From Plecoglossus altivelis (Eukaryota > Chordata > Actinopteri > Osmeriformes > Plecoglossidae): DNA of 64,000 nucleotides. Positions within the stretch are counted from its first letter, which is position 1, and every line of letters starts with the position of its first letter. A program made the translations under genes and the position numbers. The DNA lies in the NCBI GenBank assembly GCA_036571765.1, contig BROE01000020.1, positions 5,601,679 through 5,665,678 of the forward strand. The letters are read 5' to 3'. Positions 51,201 to 62,226 of this stretch are shown piece by piece. The notes beneath the pieces are model-generated. The model was not told where the DNA came from. It searched no databases and was given only the letters and a program-made list of their open reading frames with translations.

Positions 51201-54200
51201 ATACCAGTAGTTCCTCATAGGGCACTGTGGCTCGGACACAAATGGATCAAATGAAGCTTGGCAAGATGGGTTTTTGGCATGGTCATGATGAGCGCGACGG
51301 ACAGATCTCGACGTTGCAGGTCGAATCTCGCCCTGTACATCACGTCGGAAGCGTATAACAAATGAACACATATTCTCTTTCTAACTACTATCGCTATAGT
51401 TTGTGGCCTCTCATGGAAGCTAAATCTCTTCTGTTTTACCAATCAAATCTTCCTTTAAATCCCAGAGCACATTCTAGGGCTGCTTGCCAGCATTAAAACA
51501 AACTATGCAGTGGAAAAGGTTCAGTACTATCATCCCACAAAAGGTACCATGTTTACTTGGGAGTTGTTTGGTACCGTTTGACACCTTAAACAGATAAAAC
51601 AATGTGTGATGCATTCATGCACACTCATTGATTGTGATACTGTATATGAAGCGTTCCATCAAACACCAAATCATATTTACGTACCTGTTTTACGGCTCCA
51701 GTTTTACTTTCTTACGTTCTCAACTAAACGCATATCTAAGCAACAGTTTTTCCACTATTAAATATCAAGTGACCACAAGGTGCTTTGAGAACCACACAGC
51801 TATATCTAGCCAGGAGCGGCCTTTCACATAATCTTAAGAGTAGACAAAAAATACCATCTTGGAATGTTAAACTTGACTACACTTTAATCTGTTTAGATTG
51901 GAACCGTCTGTACAAATAAATGAAATTCCAGTTATCAAAATAAATCAACATCTCAATGTAATGATGTTGACTCTCCTTTAGATGGTGATAGCCATGTTTA
52001 TACATCTTGAGAAAATGAGGGCTCTTGCGGTCAGACTAAAGACTTCCAGGGGAGAAGCATTGATATTTGACCCATGAATGTGCTGAAAATGTCGATTGTC
52101 CTGCAATCACCTGCCTGAAGTGCTGGCTGTGGAGCAGTCTCTGTGGTGGCCAAGACTTGGACATCCATGTCTGACTGCAGTAACATGACCCCTCAAGTGG
52201 AGGAGGAAGGTGAACGAATGACCGAGCACACTTGTCAGGGAACTTTGGAAAGCCTCTCTGCTTCAAAGCTGACTTTCTGAAGTTGCATCCTACGAAGCTA
52301 ATCTTAGCCCAACTAGTCATCCTTTCAGTGTCTGGGAGTGATGTTTAAAAAAGAAAAAAAGAATTAAGACAATATTTCTTCTCATTGTGTATCTCAAATG
52401 TGTCAACGGTTATTCCTCAAGTCCTGCACCTGGGGAGTACTGCAGTATTTCTGGACAACGTGGTTTGGTTTAACACACTATATTTTTTTGCGAGCTTGTC
52501 ATGCAGTAAAATACCACCCTGACAGAGAAATTGCAACAGAAAATGAAAAGGAACATTTCCCAGTTGTTGGCACGTTTCCCGGCACAGAGCATTTTTACAG
52601 GTCCTCATAATTGCTACCACACCTGTACTCATAGTAGTCAGTTTCAGTCTACTTGTTTCCAGTCCTTCAATGTTTATTTCTGGGGCCCCTTTTCCTCATG
52701 TCTGAGGTGCCATGGGGAAGACAGTCACATGTTTTCTATTCAGAATGTTTTGCTTTTAGACTTCACTTATTGTCTACAGAGGGTGTTCTGTGTTTTGGAT
52801 TTCTCTTTAATTTGACCATGTCTGATGCCAATAAAAAAAAGCAAGAAAAAAAGGAGCAAGAGCTTGTTCTTTCTACTGAGCCCAGCTGAATAATTCTCAG
52901 AAGAGACTCATTTTAAAAGCAATAACGGGATGATTGCATTACTCAACTATTCTTGACTAAGTCTATAAAGCTAATCACTGTGTATAAAAAACACATAAAT
53001 TCACTCATTTGTGATTTACTGTAAATTTACATGACTTATTACTTTTGAACCCACTTGTAGATTCCTCTTAAGTGACCATAAAGGAGTCCTGGTTCTTCCT
53101 GGTCATACTTTACAGTTATGTACTAACTTTCATGTATTCATGTTTCATCAAACACTTAAGCCACAGCAGTAAGCCTGTGAATGAGGTTTTAGCTGAAGGC
53201 CAAAATAGTCAGTAATAACCAAAACGTGCATACATTTTCTACTCCAAAACACACATTGGGGGTGGAGGAATAGGAGGGGCTGGTTTCATAGGGGGGCATT
53301 AAAATAAGGGACTAAGAAGGTATGTTTGTGGTGAGACTTGAAGGTGGAGATCATTTCATACATGTTCTAACTTTATAATCCAGTTATGTTATAATACAGT
53401 TCTCCACGGACCATTGACAGACTATCGTGATATTAGTGCCCATATGGTATACAGTGGACTTTGCAATGTTTTAAGTGAAAATCGTAAACGTTGAAAGTGA
53501 GACATCTCTAAACCGAGAAGAATGTTGTATAGAGGGTTATGAAGTAGCAATGACTGGCTCACGTTCGCATAATACGTTTCACGGATGTTTTACTAATGCG
53601 TTCCAAACGTTTGTAAAAAAAAAACAACCCTTTCCCTACTTTGAAAGACAAGATGAAGTTAATACACACCCCGCAACTACGATCAATACTTGAGGGATTT
53701 CTCCACGTAACATTATAATAAGCTGATTTTGACGTGGAAAGGTTTAGCACTTTATGAAAAAGCTGCTTAAAAAATGTCTTAAAGAATCAATTGAAGTTGA
53801 ACCAGAGAGAGCAAAGCAGCCCATCCGTTCCACCAAATCAGATGAATGTGGTTATCAGCCTGTGCACAGTCAAAGTGATGAAGCTTTCTTATTGCTTTTT
53901 GCTCTCTCAACATTTTAATAAGGCTTATTTCTTTCCCCCCTCCACATCACAGAAGCTGCCAATATGTGCAGCAGTGTCTGGCTAGGGTTATCAAACTGGA
54001 TGGTGAACAAAGGGTTAAAGTCTGTTCCATAAACTGTTGCTTAAGAATCCCCTGGAAGCTAGTAGAGCAGGCTTTAAATACTGATTTGACAGATCCCATT
54101 TTACGCACAGGCACTGGGAAAAGTCTTACTGCAGCTTGAACTGCAAACTTACACTTGAATATAACAGTGAGCCCATCACAGGGACTTTGACAAGATGACC

Positions 54201-57200
54201 ATAATGAACTGGCTGTTTTTCACTGTTATATTTGTACCATGGCTTGACTCTTCTTCAGGAAAACTATTTGACAAGAATTCCCAACTCAGGCAGGACTCAG
54301 TTATTACCAATCAGGGGAATGTACTGTTCAATGAAGAAGTGAAATTGCAACCAAGGTCTAAGGTAATAATCCATTATTTTCCCATTTTATAATGCACACA
54401 TTCAAATGATTTGATTCTGTTCAGATACCATATTTTGTGTTCATTTTGAATTAATTTTTAGGATGTTTTGCCTATACAATATATATGTACAGATATATCT
54501 AATCCAGCAGACTAATATTATTCATTTAAGAACAGTATTACCATATTACTTATTGCAAAGAATCTTAATGCTGCATACAGACATACTGAAAACATAGTGA
54601 AACCTATTTGACTTTAGAAGACTCTTTAACAAGAAGGATTTGTTCGTTTGTTCAGTAATATAAAAATCAATAATTACTGTTTAAGATTATACTGAAAAAC
54701 TCATTTATATTGGCCAAATTAAAATCATGCGAGGCAACAATTCCTACTACTACTTTTGTTATACGCTTATAGGTAAAATTCACTTATCCTACATAAACGT
54801 ATTTATAAATAAATCAAATAATACCATCAAACCACACTGATCCTTTAAACACCTTTTTTTGTGTGTTTCACGTCAAACTAAGTCATAATTCCTGGATAAT
54901 CTATTCCACCAGTGGTCAACTGGAGGACTTGGCTCAAAACACAACATGTAGAGTGATTAGTCAGCAGACAGCAGCTTCCACTGGGCTACAGGGGAGGTTG
55001 CAAAGCCTGGAAAATGTCCATCCAAACAGCAGCTCTCCGCTTGTTAAGGGGTCAAAGATCAGGGTTTCAGGGCTATTCATCAAACACCTAAGAGCATTCA
55101 CATTCTTCCAAGTTCTTTTTTGTTTTTTAAAGGCTCACCGCTACTTTCAAATATGACCTGAATGTCTACGCTCTCAAAAAATAATAAATAATAAGATCCA
55201 GACCCAATAGAGGAGGCAGAAATTTTCAAACAATTCATTCCCAATTCAAACCCATCAGGAGTTTGTTAAGCAATGATTCGGAGTTAGCTGAGGATGTCTG
55301 TCTTTTCAGCCCCTTAATATAGTGTGTTTAATCCCTGTAGAGAGAGACAGCCCTCACTGTGGACCAGGATGCCAGCATGCTCTTCCAGCCTGCCGACGCC
55401 CCTGCCGACTCTGGCCCCGGCCCAGCTGCAGAGGATGCTTCTGGTACAGATTTTCTCCGTAACAGAGACACTGTGTCAATAGACCAAACATTCCCACAAA
55501 GGGTCTACATAGTATGGTGAGCTCTGTACCAACACCCATCTTTGGTGGCCAGGATCTCCGGTTTCAGTACCCAACCGGCAACAAAATCAACTGCAGATTT
55601 TTAACAGGAATAAAAAATGTGCATGACAGTAATCGTAGCGGTGGTGGTGGGGGGGTTTCCATGCTAAACACAGAGTTAGACTGGGGCCCATTTAGATGTT
55701 AAGGATTCCTGTCAATGCATCTCCCCTGCAACTCCTCACTGCTGCTCCATTTGGCTTTGCAGGACTGATTTACTGTCTCTGTGTGAGGCACCACAACACT
55801 TTAATGGGCCACATGCGGCTCCTACAACAGCTGTAATTGGAAGCTGTCATGCACTTGAGCGTGTGTTTGTGTGTGCTTTCTGTCAGCCCTGGGTTTAGAC
55901 CAGGTGTTTGTGATTTAGGTCCAAACAGCAGTTCAAACACTTTTGGAGATTAAAGAGAAGCTGGTCAACTCTGCCCATCTCTGCTCTTTGTGAATCATAT
56001 AATGCATCTAAGGAGACAGCAGAGGACCTCATAACGTACAACCAGGTTAGCATTAGGGCCCATTGCCTGGTCACTTATGAAAACAGACTTAGTCACCTGC
56101 CGGGTGGTCAGTCAAAAGGGAAGCACAGACCATGTGGATGCGTTGACGTAGCAACGATAAGGTCGGTGATAGCACTAGCTAAAATCCTGATTACGCGATC
56201 CAAAAGAAACGAAGCAATTAGTGTAGTGCTCAAATCCAAACACTTGACAATCAGTGCGCAATGCGTCTACAGTCACAAAAAGGTGCTAACAAGCTAGCTA
56301 ACAACCAGGTCTGTGTCTCATCTCGCAGCACGGGCATTTGAATCCGGCCCTTTGAAGCTACGCTATGCCTTTTTTATCGTTTCAGAGCTTCCGACCTGCC
56401 TTCTCTGTGTGTGTCTGACTGGCTCGGTGTACTGTGAAGAGGTCGTCCCAGATATGACCGCAGTGCCCACCTTGCCTAAGGAGACGGCCTACTTCTATGC
56501 TCGCTATAACAAGATTAAAAAGATCACTGCCAAAGACTTTGCAGACACCGGTGAGTGAAACAATGGCACTTTTGCTTTCTGAGACACGAATGGTCCGTGC
56601 CAGACGTATGTGAACTACAAGTCAGTGCTAAAAATAATGTGATGGCTTGTCTGCTTGATACTCAAATATTATGGATATGCAGTAAATACACAAACAAACA
56701 TTGCTCATTTCAGTCACTCTGAGGAGAATCGACTTGACTGGAAACATGATATCTGACATTGAAGACGGAGCCTTCTCAAAACTGGCCATGCTTGAGGAGC
56801 TCTCATTGGCTGAGAACAGACTCGTTAAACTTCCGATGCTTCCCGCCAAACTGACCTCCTTCAATGCCAATTACAATCAACTCAGCACCAAAGGTGTTAA
56901 AGCAAACGCCTTTAAGGTATGGTTTAGAAGACTCCACTGTTACACTGATGCAAATCACAATCCCATTTTACAATGCAGTTATGTATACAAACGTTAACCC
57001 TGTTACCTCCTAACAGAAACTTACTAAACTGGTCAATCTATTCCTGGCTGACAACATCCTTGAGGCAATACCTCATATCCCAGAGAGCGTGCGCATAGTT
57101 CATCTGCAGGTAAGTCCGTCTAAACATATTCAAGTCTGGCTGCACACCTAACATGTTGGTGTAATTATAATCCTGACTCATAATGAAACTGTCCAGTGAA

Positions 57201-60200
57201 TCTCAGGATGTGGACTGAGAATCAATAATGAACTGTAGTTTAAATCCTTTCAGTCCTCTACTGAGCGACTGTACTTTTCAGAGCAACTTATAATAATACA
57301 GTATCGCTAACATGTCGTCTTATTTCTATTAAGAACAACAACATCACCACGGTTACTGCTGACAGCTTCTGCAAGGGTAATGACACCTATTACATCAGAT
57401 CCAACTTGAACGAAGTGAGAATGGATGGCAACCCAGTCGTGCTGGCCAAGTACCCCAACAGCTTCACCTGCCTAAAGTCACTGCCTATTGGGAAATACCA
57501 TTGAGCAGCCATTTGTTATGGATGACTAAGAAACTTCGAGAGGTCCTGAATAGCGCATCTCTTAAGAGTCTCCCGAGGAAATGCCAAAACACACGGATGA
57601 TGAGCGGTTATCTCGAGTACGCAAGTGGCAAGAGTTCGTTTGTGAGTTTAAGCAAGTTGTCGTCTTCTCACGCTCTTGAATCTGTCCATTTAGACTGGTC
57701 TTGATCCATCAAATGATAGAATTGTTTCGTTGAATATTGCTTCTGCATATGAAATGACACCGTTAAAATGCTAAGGCAAAGCTTTTGGAAAAGGAGACCA
57801 ATGTATTATGAAATATACTAATGTGAAAGTTATTCCTCCATATATGTTGGCTTTGTTATGGAGCAATGACAAGTGTTTTTTGTCAGCAAGTCTTAACTTT
57901 CAGTCATATTTAGTGAATCTATTTCAAATCATGACTTGTGTGAATAAATCACCGCTGTACAGGAAAAACGTATGTAACATGGCTATGTTTTTTTAGATTA
58001 TTTTAATAAAATCTTTTTTTTAATTAAAAAGGTAATTATCAGTTTTTTCATTGCTGACTTCCATGATTACATTCAGGCCTTTTAAGATGGTCGCACAGCT
58101 CATTCGCTCCACAAAACAACGTTTCATAAAGTGCAAGTGAGGCAGATATATAAGGTTTAGCGCAAATGCAAGTATGGAAAATGTGGGTTAATACGATTCC
58201 TTTTGCTCCTGCCAACTTGGCAGCCACAATAGCTACACGCTCCAAATAAACAGCAGAAGGGTTTCCATATTGCTTCGCAGTTCTTCATTTCAAGTCGCAA
58301 TCCCCCCACAAATGTCCACCAAGGCTCTGGTCAAAATATGACCGTCGTGGTCCTACCTGAAAGTGCTGGAATGTTTGACGTCTGTCTTCGCACCTCTTCG
58401 AGAACCTCCTGAGGGTCCGGAAAAACAGGAGGAGGTTCTTATCTCGCTCGGCTCTGCAACAAACACAAATCGTTTGTGACAACGCTGGAAACGGTTATCC
58501 GTCTCCTCACATCAATGGAGCATCTCTGTCCTTCTCATTAGAACCTATACTGGGAGTAAAGCCCATTTGAAAACAACAAGAATCTAAACTGTCTGGGTGT
58601 ATGATGAGGACAACAATACACTGTGCATTACAAACAAAACACCACACGCGCACGCACACACACACGCACACTTCTCTATGATCCAGTCCTTATTGAATTT
58701 ATGTGCAATTCAATACAAAACTTTCCGCTGATTCTCAGGGCCCCGGGCAGTGCAGCACAAGTATGAAGTTTCCACTCATGTGGTGGAGACTTGTGTCTTT
58801 GAAAATAAGATGCCATAAAGTCCTGATGGAAAAATGGCAAGTCCCTCGAAAACAGTGGAACAGACAAAGCAATGTGGGCCCTCTGCCCAAGTACATATTA
58901 ACCACAGCCAAAACAGCCATAGACTAAAAAAGCATCTTCAATGGACAGAGTCTCATGAGATTCTGGCTTGATGAAGGACTGGAAAACCAAATCGATAGCA
59001 TTGCAATGCTGGATAGCATACCTGACTTTTAAATAACCCATTTATAATACGAGCAGATTTCACAACAGACACGCTTGATTTCACACATCTTCCACAGCCA
59101 ACTCTTCTGCAGTTGGATCTGAAAACGTAGCAGTGTTTTAATAAATGCTTCTGATCTGATACAGATCATTTTTTTCTAACAATAACGGTCCATTCCCTGA
59201 CTATTTGGCCCTGAGTTAATGTATTTGACACTCAAAGTTGCTAACTTCCAAGAGTAAGCAGTTTACATGAGAAATCTAGCAAGAGGTATTTGAACCTATC
59301 CTAATGATTATACAATTCTTCTGCCCCAGACATTAAAAAAAAATATATACAGACTCTACTCAGACTTGTGTCAGAATCATTATCTCCAGTATTTTTCCGC
59401 AGCTCGTGTGCCAGGACAGAATCTCAGACCAGGCGATCCAATCCAGATGTGTGTCTGAAATTCAGCAAGCTGGTTATGCTAAAGCAAAAGGCCTTTTCAA
59501 ATCTCCCTCTAATCAATGTCATATTTCTATATTTTTGTTTACTTCCACTGTCAATTGATTAAAGCTTGATAGAAAAGCTGGGGTTTGGCTTTGAGGGGAA
59601 AAGGAATGAATATAAAACTGTTAAAAACATTCACAAAAGAAAAAAAAATGACATTATGCCCTTTTCATATAGCCTTTGATTACAAGAAGACACAAACCCT
59701 CTATATTTGTGTAACATTGGGTCAGTGAAACTTTAATGCGTTGAACACCTGATTTTACAGATGTGAAAAAGTCAGTAGAGATGTTAAAAAACAGGCTGAA
59801 GTTTAAAGGCAGTCTGTTGAAATGTGCACATCAAGGTTGATATATATTCACTGTACTCGACTGAAAAGCACAGACTGACCATCTGCTCATAAGCTTATCT
59901 TCACTTCGGTTCAAGAATATGGAAAATAAATTCATGAATATGGCTTCAATCTATAGCTACTTTTTTCACCACTGGACAAACCTGCGACACGAAGCCAACA
60001 TTCATTCAGCCAAAAGACAAACGATGTTTGACCCCCCAATTTTCTTTTCAAGGTTTGTCTTTTTTTAAGCAACATCCTCTAGATGTCGCACTAAACTGTT
60101 AAAAATGGAAGATGCATGAATCATGGCATGCAGTCAGCCAGAGAAACTGGTGATATTTGAATTCAAAAGCCCATTTTCAGGTGTTAATACAAAATGATCA

Positions 60201-62226
60201 ATCTTGTTAAGGATGGTTTTAGCATTAGTCAATGTGGTCAACATGTCAGTGAATGCAGAGAAAATCCTAAATGAAAAGGTTCCATTCGTCTTACCCAGAA
60301 ACAAATTTGCCGAACTCTTTGAACTCTTTGCCATCCATCACAATATTGAGCTCTGTGATACTCCTCTGAATCCCTGCATCATCCTTAGAAAGTTTGCAAA
60401 GATCACAGTCAGCAGCTGAACCGTATTGTGCTTGCATGCATGGTTGAACGCCATGTTATATCACTACATGTAATATGACAGGAAGACAACATTGCTGCTG
60501 ATGGAAATATTCTGCAAAAGGTCCGAAAGGAATAAGATGTACACACGCACACACATCGATATATAGACATATATACATATACACACACACAACATTGCAG
60601 AACATTTCTCTGACTGCCTTCAAGCAATCCAAGTCACAATTTTCCAGATCACTTACATAGGATGTAACATCAGCAACAATCGGTTTTAAGAGGTTTTGAT
60701 TGTGGGTTTGTAAAAGAAAAACAGCCAAATAAGCCCATGCTTGAGTGATTGTCCTTCACATATACCTTGTTCTCTACCGCCCCCTTGTGTTAAACATCCA
60801 GACTCTGAGCAACACTTTCAAATGGATCCGACTGAACGTTTAGTTACTGTTCAGTCCAACAACAAATCATTACAAAGAAGCCAAATATTCACCTTAACAT
60901 CGGTAAGCTCAAACTCAACCTGGAAGCCCATGGTGGAGCAGCGCCCAGTGAGCCTGTGTTGTTGAACTATTCTGGTGCCACCTTGAAATGGAATAAAACA
61001 GGATAACTGTACAAACGTTTACAAATTTAACATAGTAAATGAGATGAATCCAATCAAAACCTAATTAGCTATTGTATCAGTTCACATACACATGTTCAAA
61101 ACGCATCCAAACCTCTTGGGCTGCTTTAATGACGTACAATTGAGATCAACGCATTAAGAAAGTCTTACTTTTCTCGGCCGTCTTCACGTGACAGCTGGTC
61201 AGTTCAATTTCATTCATCTTGGTCTGTCTGATGAGATCATTCTCCATCTCCTTTATTTCACGGATCAGATCAGCAGTTGGACGCTTCGTAGTTTCACTCT
61301 GGCCATCTGTCTTCTGACCAGTTAACGTCACCCTGCACATTGTAGATAAAGTGCATTTATACATGTATGATAAATGAACAAACATCTGATTTTTTTTAAG
61401 GTATGTGCAAATACGTGTGTGCATGCTGAAATGCTAAAGTGTGTATGTCACCAATGAAACATTTATGTTAAACCTTGAGTTCATACTCATTGCATTTAAC
61501 CCTCGTGCTCTCTTCGTATTCTGCAAATCACCTGTCCTAAGGGTCAAAAAAGCCCCATGTTCAAACTTGAAATCAAGTAGGTTTATAACATTTTTACCTT
61601 GTACCCTTTTGGGCACTGAAATGTGCAGCCATGCTGCAAATGAATCAGAATGATTTAGTTTTGTCTGAAATCAATCAAGCACATACAAATTACACTACTA
61701 CTGTGTTTAACATCGGTCATTCTGACCCCCTGAAGAGAGCACTAAGGTTAAGGTATTTTTTCAATCGAGTCAATGCATCCGACAGTAGCTTGATTCGACA
61801 CTGTTACACGTGTAGGCTGGCGCTTGTCATAACATGGTATGGTAGGCTACAGAATACAGGAGTATCCGCAACCTGCAGCACATCCCAAAGATTAAAAACT
61901 GATCGGTTAGGGCAGGGGCGTCAAACCCTGGTCCTCGGCGACCGCTGTCCTGAGGGTTTTTGTTGTTTCCCTGCTCCAGCACACCTGATTCTAACGAAGG
62001 GTCGACCTTGATAACAATCCCGACCCATCATTAGAATTAGGTGTGTTTGAGCAGGAAAACATCGAAAACCTTTAGGACAGCGGCCCCCGAGGACCAGGGT
62101 TGGACAACCCTGAGTTAGGACTTACAGATCAGCCTTCATACGTCCTCTGAAGTCTTCTGAATAGATCTTCTCAATCCTTTTACGCCGCTCTTCGTCCGTC
62201 TGTGTCCTATTTTGAATGGGATTCAT
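33057..62226 (-). CDS. cenpp: Centromere protein P, split by a 24.8 kb nested-gene intron
   Basis: Subunit of the constitutive centromere-associated network (CENP-O/P/Q/R/U group) at the inner kinetochore. Eight coding exons: 62126-62226, 61169-61332, 60893-60981, 60295-60383, 58357-58453, 33503-33582, 33273-33364, 33057-33178; 277 aa, against 288 in human. The N-terminus is charged and probably coiled-coil (DLIREIKEMENDLIRQT). Then come the RWD-type fold pieces: QQHRLTGRCSTMGFQVEFEL, ITELNIVMDGKEFKEFGKF, and AERDKNLLLFFRTLRRF. The C-terminal exons give VMIHWNIEVTMEGEV, NIELLTKLSKE and the final helix DLIEKAPDMFQSLLRVVG. Every junction phase matches, including exon 5 to 6 across the large intron. 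That intron contains ecm2, aspn and ogn on the other strand, as in human 9q22.31. Exon 1 is the least conserved part and rests on phase and position. Confidence 0.94.
33583..36530. other. Part of cenpp intron 5 upstream of ecm2
   Basis: No recognised exon. It presumably holds the ecm2 promoter and first non-coding exon(s). A (CA)n/(CGCA)n microsatellite lies at 36225-36278. Short open frames (for example 34703-34939 -, 35241-35576 +) show no family features. Confidence 0.55.
36225..36278. repeat. (CGCA)n/(CA)n microsatellite
   Basis: A CGCA tract passing into an ACAC run, about 250 bp upstream of the ecm2 5'UTR exon. Confidence 0.9.
36579..41775 (+). CDS. ecm2: Extracellular matrix protein 2
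   Basis: Secreted leucine-rich-repeat matrix protein related to the small leucine-rich proteoglycans. Nine coding exons: 36579-36849, 37766-37954, 38208-38960, 39365-39480, 40127-40262, 40336-40493, 40892-41031, 41167-41493, 41607-41775; 752 aa, against 699 in human. Signal peptide at 1-20 (MRQLCVIILWLLVLLSLAQS), then an Arg-rich stretch. A von Willebrand C module spans about 96-150 (QCVYQGITMFNKAVW, CLCTNG, GECCPVC). A Glu/Arg/Lys-rich segment (about 175-370) contains an RGD at about 311-313, as the human protein does (RGDMF). After a Cys-capped entry (CDISDVIMTC) come about a dozen LRRs (LxxLxLxxNxL) including an N-glycosylation site NQT, ending SYSSVVLKPQKIM. The 5'UTR exon starts at 36531. 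Nested in cenpp intron 5, antisense to it. The charged segment is longer than in human. Confidence 0.97.
42437..42464 (+). terminator. ecm2 polyadenylation signals (two AATAAA)
   Basis: AATAAA at 42437-42442 and again at 42459-42464, about 660-690 bp past the stop codon. Confidence 0.7.
42470..43330. other. Intergenic region ecm2-aspn
   Basis: No recognised gene or element on either strand. Confidence 0.5.
43339..43347 (+). promoter_or_regulatory. Candidate TATA box of aspn
   Basis: TATATAAAG lies about 25-30 bp before a putative first exon. That exon would end at 43466 with the strong donor GTGAGT. The matching acceptor (CTGATTCCAG) is at 44401-44410, just before the coding exon. Inferred from motif spacing. 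Confidence 0.5.
43370..43466 (+). other. Putative non-coding first exon of aspn
   Basis: Bounded on the left by the TATA-predicted start and on the right by TGATCT|GTGAGTGAG. It would splice to 44411, giving a 32 bp leader before the ATG. Not confirmed by transcript data. Confidence 0.45.
44443..46825 (+). CDS. aspn: Asporin (class I small leucine-rich protein)
   Basis: Secreted collagen-binding matrix protein that in mammals inhibits TGF-beta signalling and binds calcium through its Asp tract. Seven coding exons: 44443-44686, 44811-44923, 45451-45664, 45785-45895, 45993-46086, 46225-46363, 46625-46825; 371 aa, against about 380 in human. Signal peptide at about 1-15 (MKALVLLCLLALCHA). The Asp tract (about 37-52) is D8-N-D5-N-D, encoded by mixed GAT/GAC codons. 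The class I cysteine cap is CPFGCQCSRRVVQC (C-x3-C-x-C-x6-C). About ten LRRs follow, with LYLSYNLL, LRIHDNKI and LHLDYNSI as clear repeats, and an NGS site. The C-terminal ear has CPVRS, and the protein ends VQLGNFRRK. Exon 4 ends with an unusual donor (G|GTTAAAA). Nested in cenpp intron 5. Decorin and biglycan lack the Asp tract. Confidence 0.98.
44548..44604 (+). repeat. Aspartate-codon repeat in aspn exon 1
   Basis: A GAT run followed by a GAC run, with AAC and AAT interruptions. It encodes an Asp-rich stretch with two Asn breaks. In human the same tract is length-polymorphic; here the interruptions would tend to stabilise it. Confidence 0.95.
46826..54194. other. aspn 3'UTR and aspn-ogn intergenic region
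   Basis: The aspn 3'UTR runs to an AATAAA at 47562-47567. Beyond it, up to ogn, I find no exon with LRR motifs or other recognised coding features on either strand over about 6.6 kb. In mammals OMD (osteomodulin) sits at this place. Confidence 0.6.
47562..47567 (+). terminator. aspn polyadenylation signal AATAAA
   Basis: AATAAA about 740 bp past the aspn stop codon, in an A/T-rich 3'UTR. Confidence 0.65.
54195..57504 (+). CDS. ogn: Osteoglycin / mimecan (class III small leucine-rich protein)
   Basis: Secreted small leucine-rich matrix protein of connective tissue. Six coding exons: 54195-54362, 55341-55443, 56386-56550, 56714-56916, 57017-57109, 57334-57504; 300 aa, against 298 in human. 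Signal peptide at about 1-22 (NWLFFTVIFVPWLDSSSG). A variable N-terminal region includes a dibasic RSKR at the exon 1/2 junction. The class III cap is CLLCVCLTGSVYC (C-x2-C-x-C-x6-C). Seven LRRs follow (YARYNKIKKIT, RIDLTGNMISDI, LSLAENRLVKLP, FNANYNQLS), then NDT and the C-terminal FTCLKSLPIGKYH. The region before the cap contains no Tyr, unlike mammalian mimecan, whose N-terminus is rich in (sulphated) Tyr. A TTTAAATA box lies about 120 bp before the ATG. Last of three matrix genes in cenpp intron 5. Confidence 0.97.
57505..58356. other. ogn 3'UTR and right end of cenpp intron 5
   Basis: The ogn 3'UTR extends to AATAAA at 58005-58010. That is only about 350 bp from cenpp exon 5 on the opposite strand. 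Nothing else recognised. Confidence 0.6.
58005..58010 (+). terminator. ogn polyadenylation signal AATAAA
   Basis: AATAAA 500 bp past the ogn stop codon. Confidence 0.7.
58454..60294. other. cenpp intron 4
   Basis: No nested gene seen. Contains a short CA/CG-CA tract near 58645-58670. Confidence 0.5.
61913..62112. mobile_element. Foldback MITE (hAT-like) in cenpp intron 1
   Basis: A 200 bp element whose left arm (CAGGGGCGTCAAACCCTGG..., about 85 bp) is the imperfect reverse complement of its right arm (...CCAGGGTTGGACAACCCTG). A short loop near 61995-62020 separates them. Flanks carry a likely 8 bp target duplication (GGTTAGGG / AGTTAGGA, 6 of 8 identical, core GTTAGG). CAGGG ends plus an 8 bp duplication suggest a non-autonomous hAT element. 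The motif 'lost ... CCTGGTCCTCG ... CACACCTGATTC' is widespread in fish genomes. It encodes no protein. Confidence 0.85.

Noticed and set aside
58048..58245. Possible alternative terminal exon of cenpp downstream of exon 5
   Set aside because: No acceptor or conserved residues link it to cenpp, and exons 6-8 at 33 kb account for the full C-terminus in phase.
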